Source: Chromera velia (taxonomy: Eukaryota > Sar > Chromeraceae). Taken from it: a stretch of 18,788 nucleotides of DNA. Below, piece after piece: positions 1 through 8,513 of this stretch. Position 1 is the stretch's first letter, and every line of letters starts with the position of its first letter. The translations under genes were made by a program, and so were the position numbers. The notes beneath the pieces were generated by a model, which saw nothing but the letters and a program-made list of their open reading frames with translations, was not told the origin of the DNA and searched no databases. The DNA lies in assembly GCA_018398765.1 (NCBI GenBank), contig JAHBMJ010002460.1, positions 1-18,788 on the forward strand. The letters run 5' to 3'.

Positions 1-100
1 TTCATAAAACAAAATAAACAAAATACAATGATAAATTAAAATTAAGAAAGTCTTTTCTAGTTTTTTTGATTGTTCTGCGACTTTTATCTTCTAGAACGGT

Positions 101-340
101 CTATAGATTGAGGCATAAAACCCATGTGTAGAACAGGAAGGAGACGGCAGCTGTGCACATGGCTATGAGGAGCAGCTCCGTCTGCTTCTACATTATTGCA
201 GGCGGCATGATTCGCTGAACGAACTCCGTCATCGCAACCTGTTCTGGAGTGGAAGAAAAGGAATCGGAAGGACCTTTTAGAGTGGCAGCAAAATTCATGT
301 AAGGAGACGGTGATGCTTCAGATGGCAGTTCTGCATCCAT
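101..340 (-). CDS. Possible small tail-anchored protein ORF interrupted by an in-frame TAG
   Basis: On the minus strand an ATG at 340-338 opens a 50-codon frame ending in TAG at 190-188. The same frame continues without another stop to TAG at 103-101, and that 28-codon extension is strongly hydrophobic (roughly the leucine- and alanine-rich stretch 178-115, resembling one membrane helix). Alternatively, the segment from 330 could be a terminal exon, because ATGCAG at 335-330 fits the acceptor consensus seen in the other genes here. I do not recognise the protein. The soluble part is rich in Ser, Pro and Met and ends in an amphipathic stretch (EQVAMTEFVQR). It could be a small gene with a nonsense codon, a C-terminal exon whose TAG is the true end, or chance. 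Nothing upstream on this strand extends it. Confidence 0.25.
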
Positions 341-539
341 GTGAGGATACGCGAGACACACATAATGCGCGGCCCAGGGCCCGCACACCGCGGCCCATAC
401 AGGCGCGCGCCCCCCCCTCGCGCTTCAAATTAGACATCAAAAGTTCATGCTAGTCATCTTTGAGCATTCCAGTGTCCTAACGGCGTATAAACAGTCTGTA
501 AAGAGTTCTAAAAACCTGTTTAGAATATGTAAAAAAGCC

Positions 540-618
540 GGTACCAAAAGTACCGAAAAAGTACCGAAGGTACTGAAAAATTTCGGATCGGGGGGTCGGT
601 ATCGGATTTCGGTACTTA
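540..618. repeat. Degenerate GGTACCGAA-type short repeat with palindromic arms
   Basis: Four near-copies of a GTACCGAAAA-like unit lie head to tail between 540 and 578. They are followed by TTTCGG, GGTATCGG and TTTCGGTAC in the opposite orientation, so the block can fold back on itself. The unit is about 9-12 bp and imperfect. It looks like the decayed end of a mobile element or a simple repeat; no partner end is visible nearby. Confidence 0.4.
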
Positions 619-1392
619 GGTTTGTCGGGACTTAACAACTCTAATCTATGAAATTTCTGTTTTTTGTTTTTCAGTTTTTTTCAAAAAAATCATAGAGTGC
701 CTACACGTATTGCTGTAAGGCTTTGCTTACAACAACAAAACAGTTGAAAAGCGTCAACTTTTTTCTTTCATTACTATAAACTTGAGCGGTTGTTTGTTAT
801 CTATTAGAATTATTTTGGTAAGTTTTTATAAGTAGAAATTGCATGAAACATCGATATTGGCCAGATGGTCAAGCACCCAGGTCAGTCTATTCTTCTCAGC
901 CCACTGAACAGAAATAATGCTCCAATATGTAATCTAAACGCAAACATTGCATTCTTTTAGCAGCCTCTCCTAGACCTGTTCTGTTGCGAAACAGACTCCA
1001 AAAACTTGAGAAGAGGGAGAGTTTTGTAAACAGAGAACGGTCACTTTCAATTCATGTTTCAAAGCACATGCTTTTCCTGGAAAGACCTTTAAGGTAGAAG
1101 CCTGGTAGACTCTGTCATGAATGAATGAATGAAGTTGGCTTTGCTAGAGTGGAGCCGTGCTCCCAGCAGCCCATGTTCATGCAAGAGATCGTCAATCACT
1201 CAATTTTAGAGATAAGGCTAAGCGCAAGATCCCCTGAAGTGCTCGCTTGGTGAGCTCACGAGCAGCATGCGCATTGGAGGTGGCAATATAAGACTCGAAC
1301 AGAAGAAGAAAAGGTCACGTTCACCCAGAGACAGGCGTGCACAGTGAGTAACAAAGATCGCAAACGGCTTTGCATGCTCTATACGGATCGAC

Positions 1393-1743
1393 TTATAAAA
1401 CCAAAAGCAGCAACTTCCTCGCTTCTGTTTCGGCTGCCTCCGATCCCTCAATTCCTTCTCTCTGAATCTTTTGCTTCACTTTCTTTCCCTCTATCACTTT
1501 GTTTAGTTTATTTCTTGCTTCTACCCAATTGGAGCATACTGAAAGCCGGTGCCAGAGATCATCAATTTTTCTTTCATTTGAACAACCCTCTGCCAGACAA
1601 AACACCTCTCCCGGACAGTTGGCCCCCCCCGTCAGACCCTTCCGATTTAGTGTCAATGCCCTTAAGAGTGGCTCAATCTTCTCACATAAGGCACTTCTCG
1701 GCAGACAGGACATCCGTACCTTGGGGCCATTCTTTGAAGACAA
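1393..1743 (-). pseudogene. Possible retroelement-derived fragment with a Cys/His cluster
   Basis: A 116-codon open frame on the minus strand encodes a peptide with a Cys-x4-Cys spacing followed by His-x4-Cys in the phrase DLWHRLSVC, then an amphipathic, Lys/Glu-rich end. Cys/His clusters with an HRL--C end occur in degraded non-LTR retroelement proteins, which is why I note it. No reverse transcriptase motif, no start context and no target-site duplication are visible. The call rests on a short motif recognised from memory and could be chance. The plus-strand frame over the same bases is compositionally biased and is not preferred. Confidence 0.2.
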
Positions 1744-2106
1744 AAGAAATAGAGAAGAACATAAAGAAGACGGAAGAGTTCTCTGTAGTTATATGCTAAT
1801 CCTTCAGTCAAGCCAAAACGCTTTCAAGCATCCTACTCTGTTCTTCTGTCTCTTGCTTAGTCTGTCTCTGTAATAAAAGGAGTGAAGGTAGTGCCAAAAT
1901 ACTTGGCAATACACACAGTGTATTGCAGAACAGACAGAAAGTAAGTTAAAAACAACATTCTTTTCTCACCAGAGGTAGTAGATATAAAGAGCTATAACTT
2001 GAAAGAATAACAGTGTCTGATGACGGCTAGGCCTTGCAAGAACAGACTAGGAGTGAGAAGTGACTTTGTCAAAAATGAAAATTGTCGATTTTGCCCTTCA
2101 CACCTA

Positions 2107-2127
2107 GGGGGACAAAATTAATGCATA
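2107..2127 (+). repeat. Left terminal inverted repeat of the MITE
   Basis: This 21-bp end starts with five G residues and ends in ATGCATA. It is the exact reverse complement of 2466-2486 and is preceded by TA. Confidence 0.8.
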
Positions 2128-2465
2128 TTATATCTAAGAAGCATATCTTCAACACAATCATCATGGACTTGTGGCACCCTAGTAAAAGTAATCTAATGTC
2201 AGACTAAAAGATAACTTCCTATTTATATATAGCTCTGTTGTTTTGCTTTATATGTTAAATCTGTAAAATTAAAAAATGGTAGTCTAGGAGCGCTCTGGGA
2301 ATTGAAAAAAAAATTCTAGGACTTCAAACTAAATTTTTGACCCAATATAAGGCCCGTAGGACCCAACTAGTTAGTATAAGTCTTCACTAAGTCTGCTTGG
2401 TCAGCTTGGTCCAACGCCGCCCCTTTTATCTGACAAACTCAAATCTTTGCTTTTTTAAAAAAAAT

Positions 2466-2486
2466 TATGCATTAATTTTGTCCCCC
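2466..2486 (-). repeat. Right terminal inverted repeat of the MITE
   Basis: This is the exact reverse complement of the left end at 2107-2127, followed by TA at 2487-2488. Confidence 0.8.
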
Positions 2487-2488
2487 TA

Positions 2489-2982
2489 GGTAGTATAAGA
2501 CTATATAAGACGATGATTCGATCTTTTGTTCATATTGAATATCAATAACGCTTTTTAAATTGAAATGTCTCAATTAATTTCAACCAACTACTTTAAATCT
2601 ATATTAAACCAGAATTGAATGAATCAACGTGAAGCCATTTTTTTTTTTTTTTAAATATATATACTAGTAGTAGTAACTACGATCACGGTCTAGGTTACAA
2701 ACTCAAGTACAGTGGTGGTAAATTTAGTAAATTTTCAGGTAAAATCATTATAAACAGAAAACACTTTGTAAGTTAGATGTAACATTAAAGATATGTTTTC
2801 GTTTTGATTAGTTTCAATCTATGTATACATTGTTTTGTCTGAATATACTTTATTTTATGAAACAATATCAGAAACATTTCACGTTTTTGTTTTTGCACCT
2901 TCTACTCTTTTGATCATCTCTTTTTCTTTCAAGTTTTAGCGCCAAACGCTCCTACGTGAAGAGCAGCGGACTCAACAGCGGA
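2489..2982. other. AT-rich 3' flank of the secretory kinase gene
   Basis: No gene is seen. The stretch holds a T-rich run near 2639-2652, an ATATATAT run and an ACTAGTAGTAGTAACTAC motif. Reading the minus strand, this is the downstream flank of the kinase gene. An AATAAA hexamer on that strand (2854-2849) about 130 bases past the stop is a candidate poly(A) signal, but such hexamers are expected by chance in DNA this AT-rich. Confidence 0.5.
2849..2854 (-). terminator. Candidate AATAAA poly(A) signal of the kinase gene
   Basis: AATAAA on the minus strand lies about 130 bases after the kinase stop codon. The position is plausible, but the local AT richness makes a chance match likely. Confidence 0.25.
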
Positions 2983-4475
2983 CTAAGATCCGTTTGACAA
3001 AGACGAGAAGTCAAAACCAGTAAAAGTTTGCATTAGGGGGTCCTCAACTTCTCCTTCTTGTGTCCATCTGTCTTCTGCGTGTTGCTTCACATCTTCAGCG
3101 ATGCTATCGCTGACCTCTCCCTCTAACACTGCATCATCTTCCCCACCACCCTCCTCTTTCGAATGTGCTTGACTGCTTTGCAGCAGGGCGGGAGCGGCAG
3201 CATGGATCTGCAAGAATGATGACGCTGATGGGGGGCCATCTGTGCTTTCTGCCTTGGCGGGTAACAGAGGCGCCTGCGATCCAAAACCAGTGAAAGTTTG
3301 CATTAGGGGGTCTTTGTCTTCTCCTTCTTGTGTCCATCTGTCTTCTGCGTGCGCCTTCACATCTTCAGCGATGCTGTCACTGACAGCACCCTCTAACACT
3401 GCATCATCTTCCCCCTGGCTCTCTTCTCTCGAACCAGTTTGCAGAAGGATGGGGCCTCGTGACGTGTGCTCAGAGAAGGACGAGGGAGCTTTCGGGTTCT
3501 CTGGTTTGGGTGGCAACAGAGCAGACCCGAATCCAGTGAATGTCTTCATCATGGGGTCTTCCTCTTCGATGTCTGTTGCTTGGGTGAATCTCTCCTCTGC
3601 GTGTGCCTTCAAATCCTCTGCAATGCTGTCACTCACCTCCCCCTCTAACACTGGGTCGTCATGCCCGTCCTCTGCCCCCTTGTCCTTCATAACCCCAGAG
3701 TCGGGTGGACTCTGCACAAATGCAATCGAGGCGTTTTTGCGGGGAGGGGCGTACACACGAGGGCTAGACCCCCCTCTTTCACTGGCAGGCTTTGAGGGGG
3801 TGGGAGAAGAGGGGGGACTGGAATTATCTCTGTCGATGCGGGTCCATTGTTGAATTACGGGGTCTCTGAGGACGTCTCTGGGGTTCACGTCCTCTCTCAG
3901 ATAGGAGGGAAGGTACTCTTTCTCTTCCGCAACCTGCTCTTCGTCACCTCCAGAGCCGTAAGGCTTGAGAGAGGGGGTAAGGGGAGAAGGAGGGCCTCTT
4001 GCAGGAGCAGGAGGGGGAGGAGCAAGAGGACGCGCTGAGGGATCTCGACGGGGAGGTGCCACGACTTTGGGCGCTAACGGGGGTTTTCCTACTGGTGGTT
4101 TGTTCCCCTCTGTGGGGGAAGCTGAGGGGAGTTTGGTTTTCTTTGGTTTATTCTCGACTCTAGGTGGAGCAACTGGATTATTCTCGACTCTAGGTGGAGC
4201 AACTGGTTTATTCTCGACTCTAGGCGGGGCAACGATGGGGGCAGAATCTGTCTCGTCCTCCATGGGCACAGAGTAACGGGACCCGATGTCTCCTGCATCG
4301 CTTCTGAGCAAATCGTCTCTACCCCCATTGCACCGTCTCCTCAGATACTTGCACGCTACACCGTCGGGAGTCCCACCAGATTCTGGAAGCGATTCCAAGA
4401 GACCCAGAGCGGTGGGTCTCTTGTCCGCTCGTTTTTTTATCATCTCCTTGATTAGCTTCCTGCACAGCAAGATAA

Positions 4476-4510
<35 letters not shown>

Positions 4511-4944
4511 AACAGACAAACAGACAAACAGACAAACAGACAAACAGACAGACAGACACAGGGGAATCGTGACCCTTTTCGTTCGCACGTACACACACCC
4601 ATCCATGCGCCGACAAAAGGAAATCAATAGAGAAGGGAGACTGGGGGTCACCGGAACGCGAGGCTTCCACGCCAAAAGAAGAGAAAAGGAAGAAAGGAAA
4701 GGACGGGGAAAGAAGAACGAAACATTCCGCACCAAGGAAAGGGCCGAACTCGATTAGGAAAAAAGAGAAGAAAAGAACAGAGTGAGAGGTCGCGCAGGAA
4801 GGCCAATTGGAGATGGGGTTCTAGAAAGAAGAAATCTGCCTTCCTTCTCTCCTTCCATTCAGACCGACATTGCATCTACTGGCCAGTCGGCACATTTGGT
4901 AAAACTCGCTTTACGTGGCTGCACGTACGCACGCAAGAGAGAGG

Positions 4945-4985
<41 letters not shown>

Positions 4986-7950
4986 TGGTGGCAGAAGAAA
5001 AAAAAAGATCAACAATGAACTTGCTGATTAATGCAAAATTCGGTCGGTCTTTGCCCATCGCTTTGCGCCTTTTTTGTTTTCGTCTTTTCTTTCACTTTCC
5101 CCTTTACATGCATGCATTCGCTGCGGGTCTTGGAATACCCCTTGCACTTGATTGTTATTCTCTCCACTCTCATGTTCTTTTCTTCCGACTGACCTGTTCT
5201 TTTTCTCTCCTCCTCTCCCCTCCCCTCTTTTCATTTGCTTATTCCTCCCACACTCCCTTCGGACGCTTATTTCTGTACAGCACGTCCCCTTCATCTCTAC
5301 ATTTCTTCTTTCATTCATCTTTTTGGATGAGAGTTTGAATCCAGCCAACTGATTTCAGGCATGTACCCATGCACTGTGCCTATGTCCCTGAGAGAGGTAC
5401 TACCACTATGCGCAGGGAGAGTCTCATTGCTCATTCATATCGCCGATTACGCAGTCCCATCTCTGTCTCGTATCAGCTGACCGGTTCAAACATGATGTTC
5501 TTCCCAATTGACTCCTTCGAGTGGCCGTTCCATGGCAGAGACCCTGAGCAGAGTTTGTGGAACGTCACACCAAGAGCAAAGATGTCCACAGGCTTTCCGT
5601 AGGGTTTCTCTTTCCAGATTTCCGGGGCCATGTAATACGCCGTCCCTGCACGCACGTCAAAGTAAAGAAAATTGAAAAACGAGAATCAAGTGTATCAACC
5701 AAAAGGTCTTCCAAACTTTAAGTGTAAATGCATTTCTACTGAAGAGAGATGCACCGCAATAGTGTGAAGCCATTCCACCGTCTTTTCTCTCAGCAGGTGG
5801 GACACCGGTAGATGTAGACACCTAATCTTCGGGAGAGCTTGGTGTTTAAAAGGATCAGATGTGCATGCAGAGGACCGAAAAATTAAAAAATGGGTCTTTG
5901 TATTTCATTTTCCGGGTATCTGCCAACTAGAGGACACAACAGAGAGCAAATCGATTCATGAAAGAGACGCATTAATGAAGGCGATACCGTAGGTAGTGAG
6001 GCCGTGCTGTTCTTCGTGTGAGGGCGAAATGAAGGAAGTCGATTGAAAGGCCGCTCGGGCAAAAAAGGAAAAATACCGAATTTCTTCCTCTCGTGGACAG
6101 CCTCAGTCGGGTTCTCTCTCTCTTCTTTGAACAGATGCATCAATCTCACTTGACTCGATCTTGCTCTCAGAAACCATACATCTGCTTCCAGATTTCATCA
6201 CGCATGCATCCACGGTATCCATCTCAAAAAGAAATCGAATGCCACTCGCTCGCTGACCTCTCTCTCCGGTGATCAAACCATCCTCATCCAGCTTCCCTGA
6301 CAGCCCGACGTCCCCCACCAGGATTCTGTCCTTGTGGTCAAGGAACAGGTTCTCTGGTTTGATGTCCCGATGCACGAATCCAGCCTCGTGGAAGTACGCA
6401 ATCCCCGCGAGGGACTGGAGAAGCCTGCATGCATGCGGGGGGGACACGAAACAATTAAGGGAAGGAAATTGAGGGGAGCGATCGAGGAAGGTGTCCGTCC
6501 TCTCGGACGCAGACTCAAAGATCACTCAGTTGACCGACAGACAGCAAGAAAAGAGGGAAAATTGACAATAACAAAGAATTCCCACATTATGCTTCATTCA
6601 TGCAGCCTCCAGTGGGAAATATTGGCCCCAATGCTGTTTTACCAAACGGATCCATCCACTCACGCACACTGACTGACCATGAGTAGAGCACCTGGCCATC
6701 CACCGAGTCCTGTCTCTTCTGCACCTCTCCCCCAGCCGCCAGTCCCAGAACCAGACACACGGACTTGTTGGTAGGCTCTGCCCACGCGGGGCATTCCTTC
6801 AGAAGTTCCTTGAATCTCATGAAGAAGGGAACCCGACCTGAGCAGAACGTCTGGAGGATCGAAAACTCCATCTCCACTCCCGAGTGGGAGTCCTCCTTCT
6901 TCAACGCATACCTGCATCCATCCATCAATTTTCCGCAACTTCTCTCTTGCGTCTGCAGGCAGTCTTGTTTGGTGTTTCTCTTCACAATAAGAACAAACGC
7001 ACCCAGCAGAACTTCGCTCAATAGGCAGCTAAGAGAGACGAATTCAACACTTGGGGACCAAACGGACTGTGGAGCGCAGTTTGAAGAGGAGACAAGCAGC
7101 AAGACAGCGTTTGAGGGAACGGCCACACAAGCTGAAAGAGCACAAGCCAAAGGCGGAGGGCGGCTCCCCTGTGCAGTCTCTTTTTGAAAAAAATAAATGA
7201 AGACGACACGGAATGAACAAAACAGCTCGAAGCGAGGTTTCCTCATGTCAATGCAGTTCATCTAGAGGGCCTCTTACGACTGACTTTCTTCCTGTTTTGA
7301 CGTGTTCTGCCAGCCAGACTGCAGGCAGATGGTCAAAGGCACACAAGAGATATTCAAACAGAAGTATTGAGAACCCAAAGCACCCGTCTTTGCTTCCAAA
7401 TGAATTTCCCACAGCCCACAGTGGGCAGCAAGGAAGCAAGACACGCGGACATGTCGCTCGCAGAGAGATAGGAAAGCTGAGAGGCAGGCAGCGTGAAAAG
7501 CACATAGACGGCCAGAAAGTCGGATAAGTGGCCCGTCAAGCTGGCTGACAGGCGGACAGACACACGCAGAGGCAGACAGACATGAAAAACCGTCCGTGAC
7601 GGCTGACAGGAGGGCAAAAAAAAACAAGAGAGGAGGGCATCTCAAATGCTGTCGCATCTAGGGAGGGAGAGACAGACCACGCACCGATGCTCGGGGGACT
7701 CACCAGTTCCGAAGGCTCCTCTGCCCAGCAGGGTTTCTTCTAGGTAATCGGATCCATTGCTGTCTTCTTCCATGCGCTCCTGTTCGTCATGGTTGTCAGG
7801 GAGGTCGACGGGTCCGAGGTCTGTCGCGTTCTCGTAGTGTGACTCAAGTCGGTCGAGCTGCCGGGCTTCGGCTTCTCTCAGCAGAATGCGGTGGGAGGAG
7901 ACGCAAACAAGCGCCAAAAGGCCGCAGAGAAGATGCACACAGAGTCGCAT
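2983..7950 (-). CDS. Secretory Ser/Thr protein kinase with DVG motif and repeated acidic C-terminal modules (7 exons, 790 aa)
   Basis: Exons, minus strand: 7950-7704, 7318-7285, 6911-6678, 6424-6258, 5645-5482, 4918-4869, 4459-2983. Frame is kept throughout (2373 nt). Residues 1-19 form a signal peptide (hydrophobic core LLCGLLALVC, likely cut after VSS). An acidic spacer follows with sequons NAT (41) and NGS (65). The kinase core is complete: GRGAFGTV loop (76-83), ALK lysine (98), hinge LVLGLAAGGE, HRDIKPEN with catalytic Asp192, DVG (210-212) where DFG is usual, GTAYYMAPE (228-236), and KRPT (312-315). The acidic spacer argues against a plastid transit peptide, so the protein probably enters the secretory pathway. 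The tail (about 320-790) is proline-rich, with APPR motifs, three 10-residue VAPPRVENKP-type repeats (about 374-404), and three acidic modules (566-610, 650-692, 740-781). No membrane helix follows the signal peptide. Substrate and exact kinase family are unknown. A related gene lies at 16951-18248. Exon 6 and the 34-nt exon 2 are the least certain parts. Confidence 0.87.
3013..3138 (-). repeat. C-terminal acidic tail module, copy 3 (kinase)
   Basis: Residues 740-781 run from DDAVLEG through AEDRWTQEGE and DPLMQT to TGF. At the DNA level it is nearly identical to copy 2 apart from scattered substitutions, which suggests a recent internal duplication. It ends nine residues before the stop codon and has TGFDF where the other copies have TGFG. 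Confidence 0.85.
3280..3408 (-). repeat. C-terminal acidic tail module, copy 2 (kinase)
   Basis: Residues 650-692 have the same order of blocks as copy 3: DDAVLEG, SDSIAEDVKAHAEDRW, TQEGE, DPLMQTFTGFG. It is followed by APLLP, as copy 1 is followed by ALLP. Confidence 0.85.
3526..3660 (-). repeat. C-terminal acidic tail module, copy 1 (kinase)
   Basis: Residues 566-610 are the most divergent of the three copies: DDPVLEG, SDSIAEDLKAHAEERF in place of the Trp version, a longer acidic linker, then DPMMKTFTGFG. Confidence 0.85.
4145..4234 (-). repeat. Three tandem 30-bp coding repeats (VAPPRVENKP units)
   Basis: Three head-to-tail 30-bp units at 4145-4174, 4175-4204 and 4205-4234 differ at only a few bases. 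They encode VAPPRVENKP, VAPPRVENNP and VAPPRVENKP within the proline-rich part of the kinase tail. Being a multiple of three, copy number can vary without breaking the frame. Confidence 0.9.
4474..4558. repeat. CAGA / CAAACAGA tetranucleotide microsatellite in kinase intron 6
   Basis: A run of CAGA units is followed by alternating CAAACAGA units. It ends about 13 bases before the acceptor of the last exon on the minus strand, where it reads as (TGTC/TGTT)n and so supplies much of the pyrimidine-rich tract. Confidence 0.9.
4869..4918 (-). other. 50-nt exon 6 of the secretory kinase
   Basis: This exon encodes the loop between helix G and the helix that starts LIKEM; without it the kinase lobe would be about 17 residues short. 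It has a GTGCAG acceptor directly after a long pyrimidine tract and a GTCGGT donor. It is supported independently by the paralogous gene, whose 53-nt exon at 18248-18196 has the same phases and a matching pattern (F-[ST]-[KR]-C-x-x-W). Confidence 0.75.
4935..4983. repeat. GA microsatellite in kinase intron 5
   Basis: An interrupted GA run. On the minus strand it is a long TC tract that stops about 17 bases before exon 6 and acts as its polypyrimidine tract. Confidence 0.9.
7285..7318 (-). other. 34-nt micro-exon 2 of the secretory kinase
   Basis: Exon 1 stops one base into the Val codon of the glycine-rich loop, and exon 3 opens at the ATP-lysine strand YALKK. The missing link was found inside the 791-bp gap. 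The segment 7318-7285 completes GRGAFGT-VWLAEHVKTGRK-YALKK with correct phases on both sides, a CTGCAG acceptor and a GTCAGT donor. An alternative using the GTAAGA donor 9 bases later and an earlier acceptor (exon 3 starting at 6954) also stays open. It would insert 18 residues where kinases have none. Confidence 0.8.
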
Positions 7951-8334
7951 GGATAAATGGGGTGCGCTGCTTTGGTCAGATTAGGGAAGAGAGTGTTTTG
8001 TCTGATTATGAAAGTGATTGAATCATTACTCTCCTTAAGTTTGATTTTGTCTCAGGACGATTCAGAAGGTTCTGCAGTGAACGGCTCCGTTGTAAGGGGC
8101 AAATGCGTTAAGTTGCCTGCACGAGCAAATGAGATGTCGTTCGGTCCTTCAATTGGGGACCACCAGGCTTTTTTGAATCGCCGAGTGGTTCTAAATATTG
8201 CAGAAACGTCCGGCTCTCTTTCATTCACTTTGATCGATTGCGACTAACGACGAATAACTTGACCTTACTGTAAGACCGCACGCATTAATATAATTCCGGC
8301 CGCATGATATATATATACTGATCGAACATAGACA

Positions 8335-8434
8335 TGCATGCATGCATGTATGACATTGCATATGCATGCATGTACGAATTAATTTTCATTTTAAAAGTCG
8401 ATGATTTCAAATTGCTGCAACATGCATGCATGCA
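8335..8434. promoter_or_regulatory. Cluster of five TGCATGCA palindromes
   Basis: Exact TGCATGCA occurs at 8335, 8339, 8363, 8423 and 8427 (start positions). This is the core bound by some apicomplexan AP2-family factors, and WGCATGC-like elements act in Toxoplasma promoters. The cluster lies about 385-490 bp from both flanking start codons. The same octamer also occurs singly in introns (5109, 6426) and near the right end (18411), so it is common in this DNA and function is inferred. Confidence 0.45.
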
Positions 8435-8451
8435 ACAGGTGAACAACACTT

Positions 8452-8513
8452 GCGGCGACGCCGCGGGGCCACGCGCGGCCGACCGCGCCGCACTCAGTAC
8501 GCGCCGCCGCGCA
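8452..8513. promoter_or_regulatory. Short CpG-dense, very GC-rich patch
   Basis: About 62 bases of almost pure G+C rich in CGCG and GCGGCC lie inside an otherwise AT-rich spacer, just beside the TGCATGCA cluster. It is a candidate core promoter or nucleosome-free site for one or both divergent genes. Confidence 0.3.

Larger units (their letters stand above)
391..2104. other. Gene-poor AT-rich stretch
   Basis: No coding region can be supported here. Open frames are short, overlap one another and have no recognisable domain. The stretch contains the GTACCGAA-type repeat at 540-618, a GAATGAATGAATGAA run near 1120-1133 and the weak retroelement-like frame at 1393-1743, each listed separately. 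Base composition is clearly more AT-rich than in the genes to the right. Confidence 0.6.
2107..2486. mobile_element. MITE with 21-bp perfect terminal inverted repeats and TA target duplication
   Basis: The left end (2107-2127, starting GGGGGACAAAATT) is repeated exactly as its reverse complement at 2466-2486. Each end is flanked by TA (2105-2106 and 2487-2488), the target duplication typical of Tc1/mariner-superfamily elements. The interior is 338 bp, AT-rich, and has no open frame that could be a transposase, so this is a non-autonomous miniature element. Perfect identity of the two ends suggests fairly recent activity or strong end conservation. The surrounding palindrome CCTAGG at each junction slightly blurs the exact border, so the inverted repeat can also be read as 26 bp (from 2102 and 2491). 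Confidence 0.8.

Noticed and set aside
1344-1873. Plus-strand open frames of 151 and 124 codons
   Set aside because: They overlap each other in different frames, have biased composition, and show no recognisable domain or splice support.
3242-3853. 203-codon plus-strand open frame
   Set aside because: It is antisense to the repeated kinase tail; its apparent internal repeats mirror the tail modules.
4452-4735. Open frames rich in CLSVCLFVCLSV repeats on the minus strand
   Set aside because: They are translations of the CAGA/CAAACAGA microsatellite inside intron 6. The upstream bound of the last exon is the TGTGCAG acceptor at 4460.
4865-4868. Alternative end of kinase exon 6 at GTCTGA with acceptor GAAG at 4456
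   Set aside because: It keeps frame, but the paralog shows a phase-2 boundary with the standard TGCAG acceptor, which favours GTCGGT at 4868.
4985-5348. Open frames on both strands in kinase intron 5
   Set aside because: They are composition-driven (TC-rich and its complement), with no domain and no place in the kinase fold.
6587-7261. 224-codon minus-strand frame read as one exon
   Set aside because: It includes real exon 3 (6911-6678), but the upstream part is intron sequence. Kinase continuity requires the 34-nt exon joined at 6911.
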